A DNA stretch of 8,502 nt from CAIVAT01 sp964628215. Its GTDB lineage: Bacteria > Bacteroidota > Bacteroidia > Bacteroidales > FEN-979. The notes under the pieces were generated by a model. It saw only the letters and a program-made list of their open reading frames with translations. It did not search any database and was not told where the DNA came from. Shown here one piece after another: positions 1 through 7,088 of this stretch. The position numbers and the translations under genes were made by a program. Positions within the stretch are counted from its first letter, which is position 1. Each line of letters opens with the position of its first letter. Location: positions 1 through 8,502 of the forward strand of contig CAZVNF010000158.1 of the NCBI GenBank assembly GCA_964628215.1, given 5' to 3'.

Positions 1-1212
1 GGTTTTACTGCCGACCCCCCGGCCGAATATGACTTTTTTGCATGGTATGAACCAACCGGCGAATGGGTGAATTTTAAAAACACCACAGTTGCCCCCACCT
101 GGAATACGGCCAACGGGGACAATAATTTTGCAGCCGGCAAAGGGTACCTGGTTGAATACGCCGGAACCGGTCTGACCAAACAATTCTCAGGAAACCTGAA
201 CTCCGGCAACGTAACCTGCCCTTTTACAAAAAGCGGTACATCACCCTTTGCAGCTTTCAACCTGATGGGAAACCCTTACCCGTCGGCTATCGACTGGAAG
301 GCAGCAAGCGGATGGACAAGAACCTCGCTGGCTGAAAGCGGCGGCGGATATAATATGTGGATATGGAACGGTGCAGCCGGCAATTATTGTTCCTTCAACA
401 GTGCAGGAACAAGCGGGATCAATGGAGGAACACGATACATTCCTGTTAGTCAGGGATTTATGGTTCAGGCAGCCTCGGCCGGAACACTCGGCATGACCGA
501 TGAGGTGAGGGCACACAGTACGCAGCCATTTTGGAAATCGGACGAAGGCCTGGCAAACATGCTGCGAATGAAAGTTTCTGGTGATGCAAATACCTGGTCA
601 GATGAAATTGTAATTGAGTTTGGTCATCCAACCGCCAATGGCGGCGCTGAAAAAATGTTCAGTTTTTATGAAGCTGCACCCAGCCTTTACACTGCAAAGC
701 AAGATGGAAAATATTCTATTGATTTCAGGGGAGTACCAGGGGCCGTTACCGTACCCATGAGTTTTAAAGCCGGCGCTGATGGTGTTTATACGCTTGCGGC
801 AAGTCAACTTGAGTCGTTTACTTCATCCACCGCCATTACGCTTGAAGATTTGAAACTGGAAAAATTCCAAAACCTTATGCAAAATCCGACTTATACTTTT
901 TCCGCTGCCCAAAGTGATGATGAAGCTCGTTTCCTCCTGCATTTTGGTGGTACATTCAGTGTGTATGACAAAGGAAACACCCACCCTGTCGCCATTTATG
1001 TGTCAGGTAATTCGATTTTCATTTCCAACAATTCAAGCGCAATGCTGAAAGGTGAAGTGATCGTTTATAACATGACCGGGCAGTCGGTGATGCGCCAATC
1101 TCTATGCGAAAATACAATGACTAAAATTAACCTCAACGGATGCGCGGGATATTATCTGGTTAAGGTAATAGCAGGGGATCGGGTATTTTCAGAGAAGGTG
1201 TTTATTGATTAA
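1..1212 (+). CDS. T9SS type A sorting-domain protein, 3' part (5' end outside the window)
   Basis: The frame is open from the first base of the window and ends at TAA 1210-1212, giving 403 visible residues. The GTG at 67 is not a convincing start, because the frame before it codes for equally protein-like sequence (GFTADPPAEYDFFAWYEP). It is therefore the C-terminal part of a larger protein. The motif LMGNPYPSAIDW (near nt 262-297) recurs in large secreted Bacteroidetes surface proteins and adhesins. The last ~73 residues (from about nt 991) form a beta-rich T9SS type A C-terminal sorting domain: VAIYVSGNSIFIS, then EVIVYNMTGQSV, then a final GYYLVKVIAGDRVFSEKVFI. In the family this domain directs export across the outer membrane and is removed or replaced by a surface anchor. 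The visible part shows no catalytic motif, so adhesin, enzyme or structural protein cannot be separated. The PID-CTERM gene follows 25 bp downstream on the same strand and may be cotranscribed. Confidence 0.85.
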   Translation, partial: GFTADPPAEYDFFAWYEPTGEWVNFKNTTVAPTWNTANGDNNFAAGKGYLVEYAGTGLTKQFSGNLNSGNVTCPFTKSGTSPFAAFNLMGNPYPSAIDWKAASGWTRTSLAESGGGYNMWIWNGAAGNYCSFNSAGTSGINGGTRYIPVSQGFMVQAASAGTLGMTDEVRAHSTQPFWKSDEGLANMLRMKVSGDANTWSDEIVIEFGHPTANGGAEKMFSFYEAAPSLYTAKQDGKYSIDFRGVPGAVTVPMSFKAGADGVYTLAASQLESFTSSTAITLEDLKLEKFQNLMQNPTYTFSAAQSDDEARFLLHFGGTFSVYDKGNTHPVAIYVSGNSIFISNNSSAMLKGEVIVYNMTGQSVMRQSLCENTMTKINLNGCAGYYLVKVIAGDRVFSEKVFID

Positions 1213-1237
1213 AATAACAGTTATTAAATCACATACT

Positions 1238-1468
1238 ATGAAAAAAGTATTCAGCCCACTCCTGTTTGTTTTGATTTTACTCGGGTTCATGGCAATTTGC
1301 CACATAGGCAAAGCCCAGGCTCCTCCTCCGCCACCAGAAGAGAAAGGAACCAATTCGAATAAAGCACCGGGCGGCGGCGCCCCCATCGATGGCGGGCTGG
1401 CCATTACATTGGCAATGTTGGTTGGTTTTGGCGCCTGGAAGTGGGTTAAGGCAGAAAAACTTCGGTAA
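1238..1468 (+). CDS. Small secreted protein with PID-CTERM-like C-terminal sorting signal
   Basis: This is a 76-residue protein. I chose ATG 1238 because it begins a clean signal peptide (MKKVFSPLLFVLILLGFMAI, then CHIGKAQA, likely cleaved after residue 28); the in-frame ATG at 1205 would add 11 non-signal residues and overlap the previous gene. The mature part is a short proline, acidic and glycine linker (PPPPPEE, then GGG). It is followed by PIDGG at residues 49-53, a hydrophobic segment LAITLAMLVGFGAW (54-67) and a basic tail KWVKAEKLR. The order PIDGG, single membrane helix, basic tail matches what I know as the PID-CTERM putative protein-sorting domain of Bacteroidetes. Almost nothing lies between the two signals, so the protein may be little more than a processed peptide or small membrane anchor. 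Its function is unknown. Its 3' end overlaps the convergent Uma2 gene by 23 bp. Confidence 0.75.
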   Translation: MKKVFSPLLFVLILLGFMAICHIGKAQAPPPPPEEKGTNSNKAPGGGAPIDGGLAITLAMLVGFGAWKWVKAEKLR

Positions 1469-2036
1469 GGTCAATTTTAAGATCGCCGTTGAAAATGTTT
1501 ACCGGAATTTTATCGTCGCCGGCATACATGCCTGCAAACTTGAATTTGCTGTGATCATCCAACACAAAAACAGTCACATTTTCGTCGTTGGGGTTTACAA
1601 TCCAGTATTCGCGGACACCGTGTTCCTGGTAAATGTCAAATTTATCTTTAATATCCCGTTTTGAATTTTGTGCAGAAACAATTTCGATGATCATATCCGG
1701 TGCTCCAAGACAGCCCCGGTCATCTAACTTGGAAAGGTCACAAACAATATATAAATCAGGTTGAAGAACAGTATAAACCTGCTTATCGCTTTTTGAATCT
1801 TTGTTTTTTGGAAACCTGACATCGGATGGGGCATGATAAACTTCACAGGTTTTATTATCCAGAAAAACATCGATTATTCTTGTTAGTTTTATGGAAATCC
1901 GTTGATGCTTTCTCGATGGTGCCGGGGTCATCAGTTTGATGAACCCATCGAATAATTCACGCCTTACATCATCCATCCAGGTAACATAATCGGCGTAGGA
2001 ATAACGTTTGCTGAGGTCTAAATTCAGAGTGTCCAT
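1446..2036 (-). CDS. Uma2 family (DUF820) PD-(D/E)XK nuclease-like protein
   Basis: This is a 196-residue protein, a usual length for the Uma2 family. The visible family pattern is RRELFDGFI (E27, the N-terminal acidic site), QPDLYIV (93-97), APDMIIEIVS (P113, D114, E118), then KRDIKDKFDIYQEHGVREYW with K132 a likely catalytic lysine, and VNPNDENVTVFVLDD. D114, E118 and the lysine make up a plausible PD-(D/E)XK core, so the fold and possible metal-dependent nuclease activity are supported. The biological role of Uma2 proteins is not known; many genomes carry numerous solitary copies. The gene stands alone, opposite in strand to everything else here, and looks more AT-rich than the hdr/flx genes, consistent with independent acquisition. 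ATG 2036 (complement) is the natural start, with a TATATTTG box just upstream on the minus strand. No toxin-antitoxin or restriction partner is present. Confidence 0.88.
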   Translation of the reverse strand: MDTLNLDLSKRYSYADYVTWMDDVRRELFDGFIKLMTPAPSRKHQRISIKLTRIIDVFLDNKTCEVYHAPSDVRFPKNKDSKSDKQVYTVLQPDLYIVCDLSKLDDRGCLGAPDMIIEIVSAQNSKRDIKDKFDIYQEHGVREYWIVNPNDENVTVFVLDDHSKFKFAGMYAGDDKIPVNIFNGDLKIDLTEVFLP

Positions 2037-2056
2037 GATTTTTGGATTAACTTTGA

Positions 2057-2064
2057 CAAATATA
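2057..2064 (-). promoter_or_regulatory. Candidate Bacteroidetes -7 box for the Uma2 gene
   Basis: Read on the minus strand this is TATATTTG, a full match to the Bacteroidetes -7 consensus TAnnTTTG, ending 20 bp before the Uma2 start codon. A clean -33 TTTG at the usual ~19-bp spacing is not visible. A TTTG lies at 2078-2081 (complement), only 13 bp away, which is too close. The call is by motif and position only. Confidence 0.4.
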
Positions 2065-2088
2065 CAAAGAATATCTGCAAATAAATCT

Positions 2089-2116
2089 CGTCACGCGTCA
2101 CGTGTCACGCGTCACG
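2089..2116. repeat. Four tandem copies of a CGTCACG heptamer
   Basis: Copies lie at 2089-2095 (CGTCACG), 2096-2102 (CGTCACG), 2103-2109 (TGTCACG) and 2110-2116 (CGTCACG), that is 28 bp with a single mismatch. The block is strikingly GC-rich in an otherwise AT-rich intergenic region and contains ACGCGT twice and CACGTG once. It lies between the divergent Uma2 and hdrC promoters, upstream of both. It may be a simple intergenic repeat or a cluster of regulator binding sites; the sequence alone does not decide. Confidence 0.85.
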
Positions 2117-2197
2117 TTTCCAATTCCCAAAAGCGCCAATTATCTTCCCGCAATGCATCAGGCTATAATTTAGAATATTTCCAAAAGAATCTTTTAT

Positions 2198-2205
2198 TAA
2201 CTTTG
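2198..2205 (+). promoter_or_regulatory. Candidate promoter -7 box for the hdr-flx operon
   Basis: TAACTTTG matches the Bacteroidetes TAnnTTTG consensus exactly and lies 33 bp before the hdrC start codon, leaving a leader of roughly 25 nt. The -33 region (about 2173-2180, ATATTT) is only a weak TTTG match. An identical TAACTTTG at 2048-2055 on the same strand could be a second, more distal start that would transcribe through the heptamer repeats. No other good match is apparent between the downstream genes, consistent with one promoter for the whole operon. Confidence 0.5.
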
Positions 2206-2238
2206 TGCTGTTAAAGTATTAACAATACAATTTATACT

Positions 2239-2808
2239 ATGATAACACTTGGAACTCAGGGGAAAAATACCTTTCTGGAGGACGTCAATGTAAAAAGCGG
2301 CGCCAATGTGCTTGAATGTTATCAATGCGGCAAGTGCGTGAGTACCTGCCCGGTTTCGCAATACATGGATTTCCCTCCCCGTGAGATCATGCAGTTGATT
2401 AAGCTCGGCCTGAGAAATGAGTGTTACATGGCCAATTCGCACTGGTTTTGTCTTACCTGTTCCGCCTGTTCGGGCCGCTGCCCCCGCGAAATTGACATCC
2501 CTGCTGTAATGGAAGCAGTTCGCCACCTTGCCATCGATGAAAACTATGTGAACGATTCGAAAAAGGTGAAAGAGATCCGCAAATTTCATGAGATTTTCCT
2601 CGATATGATCAAACGGTATGGCCGCAATTATGAACTCCGCATGATGGCCGAGTTCAACATCCGTACCCGAAACCTTTTCAAAGATATGCACCTGGCCCCC
2701 AAAGCCCTGCTTAAAGGCAAAATACCACTGGGTGTCAAGCCGCTTAAGAGCGCCAAAGCCATCAAGCGCATGTTTGCTATAGCCGAAAAACTGGAAAAGA
2801 ATAAATAA
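2239..2808 (+). CDS. hdrC: Heterodisulfide reductase subunit C-like iron-sulfur protein
   Basis: This 189-residue protein is the electron-transfer subunit that in known complexes carries electrons from HdrA to the catalytic HdrB. It has two classical [4Fe-4S] motifs: CYQCGKCVSTCP (C27, C30, C33, C37) and CLTCSACSGRCP (C71, C74, C77, C81). Each is followed by the HdrC-typical helices (PREIMQLIKLGL; REIDIPAVMEAVR). There is no signal peptide or membrane helix, so it is cytoplasmic, unlike the membrane-bound HdrE-linked systems. It is the first gene of the operon, behind a TAnnTTTG box, and hdrB follows after 11 bp. The C-terminal ~60 residues are basic and helical (KALLKGKIPLGVKPLKSAKAIKRM). 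Hdr-like iron-sulfur proteins of other complexes share the two cluster motifs, but the adjacent hdrB and hdrA settle the assignment. Confidence 0.9.
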   Translation: MITLGTQGKNTFLEDVNVKSGANVLECYQCGKCVSTCPVSQYMDFPPREIMQLIKLGLRNECYMANSHWFCLTCSACSGRCPREIDIPAVMEAVRHLAIDENYVNDSKKVKEIRKFHEIFLDMIKRYGRNYELRMMAEFNIRTRNLFKDMHLAPKALLKGKIPLGVKPLKSAKAIKRMFAIAEKLEKNK

Positions 2809-2819
2809 CCTGACCGATA

Positions 2820-3764
2820 ATGAAGAAATTAACCTATTTCCCGGGTTGTTCTGCACATGGTACCAGTGAAGAATTTGACAGTACCCTCAAACTGGTGCTC
2901 AAAACGCTGGATGTGCAACTGGAAGACATTCCTGACTGGAACTGCTGTGGTGCCACTTCCGCACACGTGATGACTGAGAACCTGGCCTATGCTCTCCCGA
3001 TGCGCAACCTGGTACTTGCCGAAAAGCTTGAAAACACTACCATGGGCATTGCCTGTGCATCCTGCTACCAGCGCATGAAAGTGACCAAAGTGCATATGGA
3101 CGAGAATCCGGAACTTGCCAAAAGAATCAATACTACCGTGGTAGAAGAGGGTACTTATCAGGGAACCGTGGATGTGAAGTCGATGCTTCAATATGCCTAT
3201 GAAGATATCGGGCTGGAAATTATTAAAAGCAAGGTGACAAAACCTCTCACAGGGTTGAAGGTTGCCTGCTACTATGGTTGTTTGCTTACCCGGCCCAAAA
3301 ACATTACCAAATTTGACTCACCGGAGTATCCTGTTTCCATGGATCAGATCTGTGAAGCACTGGGTGCCACCGCCACAGAATTTGATTACAAAACTGAATG
3401 TTGCGGCGCCTCCTTTTCCATCTCCAACACCGAGGTGGTTGAAAATCTGAGTGGCCAGATCCTGGCAATGGCCAAAGAGAGCGGGGCCCATGCTATTGTG
3501 GTTGCCTGCCCGCTATGCCAGTCAAATCTTGATATGCGGCAGCCCGATATTGAAAAGTTACAGGGTATTAAGTACGACATCCCCATTTTTTATTTCACCC
3601 AGCTCATGGCGCTTGCTTTCGGCTACCCGATTGATCAGCTTAAATTTCCCAAGCATATCGTTCCGGTTGAAGGCGCCCTGGCTAACATAGGGAAAATTGA
3701 ACCTGTGGCTGAGAAAGTAAAAAAAACCATAAAAGCTGTTGAAGCAGAAAGCGAGGATAAATAA
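2820..3764 (+). CDS. hdrB: Heterodisulfide reductase subunit B-like catalytic subunit (two CCG domains)
   Basis: This 314-residue protein is the disulfide-reducing subunit. Two cysteine-rich CCG domains are complete. The first has FPGC (C10), NCCG (C42, C43) and CASC (C79, C82). The second has YYGC (C154; an extra C150 lies nearby), ECCG (C194, C195) and CPLC (C230, C233). In structurally studied methanogen HdrB, such cysteine sets bind two non-cubane [4Fe-4S] clusters that split the CoM-S-S-CoB disulfide. A Bacteroidetes should have neither coenzyme M nor coenzyme B, so the substrate here must be another thiol/disulfide, possibly a protein disulfide. The N-terminal start MKKLTYFPGC is typical of the family, and length is normal apart from a ~20-residue lysine/glutamate-rich tail. 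The stop overlaps the hdrA start by one base (TAATG), suggesting translational coupling. Confidence 0.93.
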   Translation: MKKLTYFPGCSAHGTSEEFDSTLKLVLKTLDVQLEDIPDWNCCGATSAHVMTENLAYALPMRNLVLAEKLENTTMGIACASCYQRMKVTKVHMDENPELAKRINTTVVEEGTYQGTVDVKSMLQYAYEDIGLEIIKSKVTKPLTGLKVACYYGCLLTRPKNITKFDSPEYPVSMDQICEALGATATEFDYKTECCGASFSISNTEVVENLSGQILAMAKESGAHAIVVACPLCQSNLDMRQPDIEKLQGIKYDIPIFYFTQLMALAFGYPIDQLKFPKHIVPVEGALANIGKIEPVAEKVKKTIKAVEAESEDK

Positions 3765-5737
3765 TGGCAAGAGTAGGAGTTTTCGTTTGTTTTTGCGGCG
3801 CCAACATTGCCGACTATGTGGATGTTCCCCAGGTTGTTGAGGAGGTTAAACGCATCAAGGAAGTCAAGTTCGCCACAGAATATAAGTATATGTGCTCCGA
3901 TCCGGGGCAGGGGATGATCCGTGAGGCTATTGTGCAGCACAAACTCACCTCGATCGTAGTGGCGGCCTGTTCGCCGCGCATGCATGAAAAAACTTTCCGC
4001 AAGGCACTGTCAGATGCCGGAATGAACCCATACCTGCTGGAAGTGGCCAACATCCGCGAACATTCATCATGGGTGCATCAGAAAGATAAAAAGGCAGCCA
4101 CCGATAAAGCCATGGACCTTTGCCGGATGGCAGTTGCCAAGTCCATTGCCAACGAACAGCTGCATGAAATTTCGGTACCTGTTACCAAACGCGCCCTCGT
4201 TATCGGAGGCGGAATTGCCGGTATCCAGGCTGCGCTTGACATTGCCGATGCACGTATCCCGGTGGTCCTTGTTGAAAGGAGCCCATCTATCGGAGGCAAG
4301 ATGGCCCAGCTTGACGAGACCTTCCCTACGCTCGACTGTGCACAATGCATTCTCACACCTAAAATGGTGGATGTAGCCTCCCATCCCTACATTGAGCTCA
4401 TCCCTTACTCTGAGGTTATTGAATTGCAGGGATTTGTTGGCAATTACAAGGTCCGGATCAGAAAGAAAGCATCCTATGTGAATTTCAAAACCTGCACCGG
4501 TTGTGGCGCCTGCTGGCAGAAATGCCCGGTAAAGGTTCCGAATGAGTACAACATGGGTATCGATAAACGGAAAGCGATCTATACGCCATTCCCGCAGGCA
4601 GTCCCCAACAAACCGGTCATTGATGCCGAACATTGTACCATGCTTTTGAAAGGGAAATGTGGTATTTGTGCCAAGGTTTGCCTCCCGGGAGCGATTGACT
4701 ATCAAATGCAGGATGAGATCATTGAACGCGAAATAGGCGCAGTAGTTGTTGCTACCGGGTACGATATGTGGGATCCCGCACCCTATGAAGAATATGGAGT
4801 TGGCCGGTTCAAAGATATCATCACCTCGCTGGAATTTGAACGCATGGTTTCCGCCAACGGACCTACCAATGGTGTTCCTTTAAGGCCATCTGATGGCAAA
4901 GTGCCTAAGAATGTTGTTTTCATCAAATGTGTTGGTTCGCGCGATGAGGCTAAAGGCATCGAATACTGTTCGAAGATATGCTGTATGTACACCACGAAGC
5001 ATACCATTCTGCTGCACCATAAAGTACACGACTCCCATGCCTATGTGTTTTACATGGATATCCGTGCGGCCGGCAAAGGCTATGAAGAATTTGTAAAGAA
5101 GGCCCAGGTTGACACGGGCACAACATACCTCCGTGGCCGTGTTTCAAAGATTTACAAGAAGGGCGACAAACTGATGGTCAGGGGCGAAGATGCCCAGATT
5201 GGCCAGGTTGTTGAAGTGGAAGCCGACCTTGTTGTTCTTGCTACTGCAGTGAGTGCCCCGAAGGACAATCCGGAACTTGCCCGTTTGCTGGGTATCTCTT
5301 ATGATAAATATGGCTACATGTCGGAAGCACATCCCAAACTTCGCCCGGTTGAAACAGCCAAAGCGGGGATTTTCCTGGCAGGATGTACCCAGGCACCCAA
5401 GGACATCCCCGAAACTGTGTCGCAGGCTTCTGCCTGTGCGGCAAAGGTTTGCGGGCTTTTTGCCGGGGATACCATGAAAAAAGATCCCATGGTTTCCACC
5501 ATTAACAACGAGTATTGCTCGGGTTGCCAGAACTGTGTGAAAGTTTGCCCCTATGGCGCCATTGTCACTGATGATGTGCCTGTAGGCCATGGGTCAAAAG
5601 ACCTTCGCACCGTGGCAAAGATCAACGAAGGTGTGTGCCAGGGATGTGGTTCCTGTGTGGCCATCTGCCGCAGCATGGCCATCAACCTGGCCGGTTTTAC
5701 CGATCCTCAAATCATTAACGAGATAGTTTCAATCTAA
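3764..5737 (+). CDS. hdrA: Heterodisulfide reductase subunit A-like FAD/iron-sulfur hub
   Basis: At 657 residues this is the full length of methanogen-type HdrA. Domains in order: an N-terminal cysteine domain (C9, C11, C44, C69); a Rossmann FAD-binding fold starting VIGGGIAG (147-153) and including the HdrA signature FPTLDCAQCILTPKM (187-201); an inserted ferredoxin domain with CTGCGACWQKCP (C244, C247, C250, C254) and a second set (C291, C299, C302, C306); the HdrA-specific CVGSRD and YCSKICCMY (C389, C402, C406, C407); and a C-terminal two-cluster ferredoxin (C585, C588, C591, C595 and C625, C628, C631, C635). In known complexes the FAD splits electron pairs between a low-potential route (ferredoxin) and the HdrBC disulfide route. 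All cluster motifs look intact. It is coupled on both sides by one-base overlaps (hdrB-hdrA and hdrA-flxD). Electrons should enter through FlxD. Confidence 0.95.
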   Translation: MARVGVFVCFCGANIADYVDVPQVVEEVKRIKEVKFATEYKYMCSDPGQGMIREAIVQHKLTSIVVAACSPRMHEKTFRKALSDAGMNPYLLEVANIREHSSWVHQKDKKAATDKAMDLCRMAVAKSIANEQLHEISVPVTKRALVIGGGIAGIQAALDIADARIPVVLVERSPSIGGKMAQLDETFPTLDCAQCILTPKMVDVASHPYIELIPYSEVIELQGFVGNYKVRIRKKASYVNFKTCTGCGACWQKCPVKVPNEYNMGIDKRKAIYTPFPQAVPNKPVIDAEHCTMLLKGKCGICAKVCLPGAIDYQMQDEIIEREIGAVVVATGYDMWDPAPYEEYGVGRFKDIITSLEFERMVSANGPTNGVPLRPSDGKVPKNVVFIKCVGSRDEAKGIEYCSKICCMYTTKHTILLHHKVHDSHAYVFYMDIRAAGKGYEEFVKKAQVDTGTTYLRGRVSKIYKKGDKLMVRGEDAQIGQVVEVEADLVVLATAVSAPKDNPELARLLGISYDKYGYMSEAHPKLRPVETAKAGIFLAGCTQAPKDIPETVSQASACAAKVCGLFAGDTMKKDPMVSTINNEYCSGCQNCVKVCPYGAIVTDDVPVGHGSKDLRTVAKINEGVCQGCGSCVAICRSMAINLAGFTDPQIINEIVSI

Positions 5738-6225
5738 TGGAAACAGAAGTAAAAGATCAACTTGTAAGCATCGAAAAACCAGAATTGGTTGCCCCTCCCA
5801 ACTGGGAACCGGTGATCATGGGTATTTTATGCAACTGGTGTTCCTATGCCGGGTCAGACCTTACAGGAACTTCCCGTATCCAGTATCCACCCAATATCCG
5901 CATCATTCGCGTACCCTGTTCCTCGCGTGTTGATCCATGGTTTCTGATCAAATCGCTGCAAACCACCGCAGATGGTGTGCTGGTTTCGGGCTGTCACCCG
6001 GGCGATTGTCACTACATCACCGGGAATTATTACGCCCGCCGCCGGTTCCTGGTAACTAAAAAACTGCTGAATTTCGTTGGTTTTCACGAAAACAGAATCC
6101 AGTTTTCCTGGGTTTCTGCTGCCGAAGGACCAAAGTTTGCCAAGGTGGTGAACAAGGTAACCGAAGACATTAAGAAACTGGGGCCGCTCCATTTGTATAA
6201 AAAAGAAAATTTCGAAAAGAAATGA
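5737..6225 (+). CDS. flxD: MvhD/FlpD-like hydrogenase iron-sulfur subunit (FlxD)
   Basis: This 162-residue protein belongs to the MvhD/FlpD family, which carries a [2Fe-2S] cluster and docks electron-donating modules onto HdrA. Conserved cysteines are in LCNWCSYAG (C32, C35), VPCSSRVDP (C61), and SGCHPGDCHY (C86, C91). The segment following (YYARRRFLVTKKLL) and SAAEGPKFAKVVN are typical of the family. The N-terminal ~22 residues before the domain are an acidic, probably flexible lead. ATG 5737 shares its A with the hdrA stop codon, and the 3' end overlaps the next gene by 4 bp (ATGA). No NiFe hydrogenase genes (mvhA/mvhG) are nearby, so the usual hydrogenase partner is replaced by the downstream Flx proteins. 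The symbol is given on gene order and family. Confidence 0.88.
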   Translation: METEVKDQLVSIEKPELVAPPNWEPVIMGILCNWCSYAGSDLTGTSRIQYPPNIRIIRVPCSSRVDPWFLIKSLQTTADGVLVSGCHPGDCHYITGNYYARRRFLVTKKLLNFVGFHENRIQFSWVSAAEGPKFAKVVNKVTEDIKKLGPLHLYKKENFEKK

Positions 6226-7073
6226 ACTACACGAAACAAATCCAGGACATCGCTGCGAAGTTGTTTGCCGAAGGAAAGATCGACGTGTTTGTTGGTTACC
6301 GGATGAACGGGTTCGATGACAACCAGGTGCCGGTGCTGATTACCGATCCGCAGGATGTTCCCAAACTGGTGTTTACCGGCAAATCGGTTTTCAACCTTGT
6401 GAATTACCTAAAAACCGATCATACCCGCAGAAAGCGTGTAGGAATTGTGGTAAAAGGATGCGACAGCCGGTCACTGAACCTGATGTTCACTGAAAACCAG
6501 GTGAAACGGGAAAATCTCTATGTTGTGGGTGTATGCTGTGAAGGTGTAGTGGACGATGCCGGGCAGAAGATGCAGAACTGCATGGAGTGCATGGTTCCCG
6601 ATGCGGTGGTGAGCGATGAATTGCTTGGCAGCCCTGCAGGGATGAAGTCCTATACCCTCAATGCCGATATTGCGGCACTGGCAGAAAAACCACTTACCGA
6701 GCGCGCTGCCTTCTTCGAAGAGGTTTTCGAAAACTGTATCCGTTGCAATGCCTGCCGCCATTCGTGCCCGTTGTGTTATTGTGCAAAATGTTGCATCGAT
6801 CAGGAAACTGCCACTCTATACAACGGTGCCAATACCACCTCCGCGGCTTTCCATGCCCTGATGACCTGGTCGCTTCACCTTGCCGGTCGCTGTGTCGATT
6901 GCCGCAACTGCGAAAAGGCCTGTCCGAGCCACCTCCCGTTACATTTGCTGCATAAACAGAATGAAAGTGTGATCTATGAGAACTTCCAGGAGCACCTTGC
7001 AGGGGTAATTCCCGATGACCGTGGCGCTTTTTACAAATACAGTCTGAAAGATCCTGATGATTTTATCATGTAA
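6222..7073 (+). CDS. flxC: FlxC-like iron-sulfur protein with FrhB-like N-terminal region
   Basis: This is a 283-residue soluble protein. The N-terminal half has the pattern VKGCDSRSLNLM (C80 in GCDSR), then VVGVCC (C105, C106) and NCMECM (C120, C123). It resembles the N-terminal part of coenzyme F420 hydrogenase/dehydrogenase beta (FrhB)-like proteins. The C-terminal half carries two [4Fe-4S] motifs: CIRCNACRHSCPLCYC (C172, C175, C178, C182, plus C185, C187, C190, C191) and CVDCRNCEKACP (C224, C227, C230, C234). It probably passes electrons between the FlxA flavin and FlxD. No F420 use is implied, since family members occur in organisms without F420. Start and upstream gene overlap by 4 bp (ATGA). 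I call it FlxC from its place in the hdrCBA-flxDCBA order and its motifs; assignment of B versus C is less certain than the family. Confidence 0.75.
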   Translation: MNYTKQIQDIAAKLFAEGKIDVFVGYRMNGFDDNQVPVLITDPQDVPKLVFTGKSVFNLVNYLKTDHTRRKRVGIVVKGCDSRSLNLMFTENQVKRENLYVVGVCCEGVVDDAGQKMQNCMECMVPDAVVSDELLGSPAGMKSYTLNADIAALAEKPLTERAAFFEEVFENCIRCNACRHSCPLCYCAKCCIDQETATLYNGANTTSAAFHALMTWSLHLAGRCVDCRNCEKACPSHLPLHLLHKQNESVIYENFQEHLAGVIPDDRGAFYKYSLKDPDDFIM

Positions 7074-7088
7074 TCCGAATCAAAACTT

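Noticed and set aside
2008..2214. Plus-strand 68-codon frame across the Uma2 start and the heptamer repeats
   Set aside because: It overlaps the Uma2 5' end in antisense and reads through the repeat (serine/arginine/histidine-rich). It shows no protein-like features and lies where promoters are expected.
2197..2856. Long minus-strand open frame (219 codons) opposite hdrC
   Set aside because: It is the antisense shadow of hdrC. The plus frame has two perfect ferredoxin motifs and a promoter, while the minus translation has no recognisable domain.
4067..4705. Minus-strand open frame (212 codons) inside hdrA
   Set aside because: It lies entirely within the FAD and ferredoxin domains of hdrA. 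The open frame is explained by codon composition and has no family resemblance.
6222..7073. F420-dependent hydrogenase beta subunit
   Set aside because: Only the N-terminal pattern is FrhB-like. There are no hydrogenase subunits nearby, and F420 use is not expected in Bacteroidetes.
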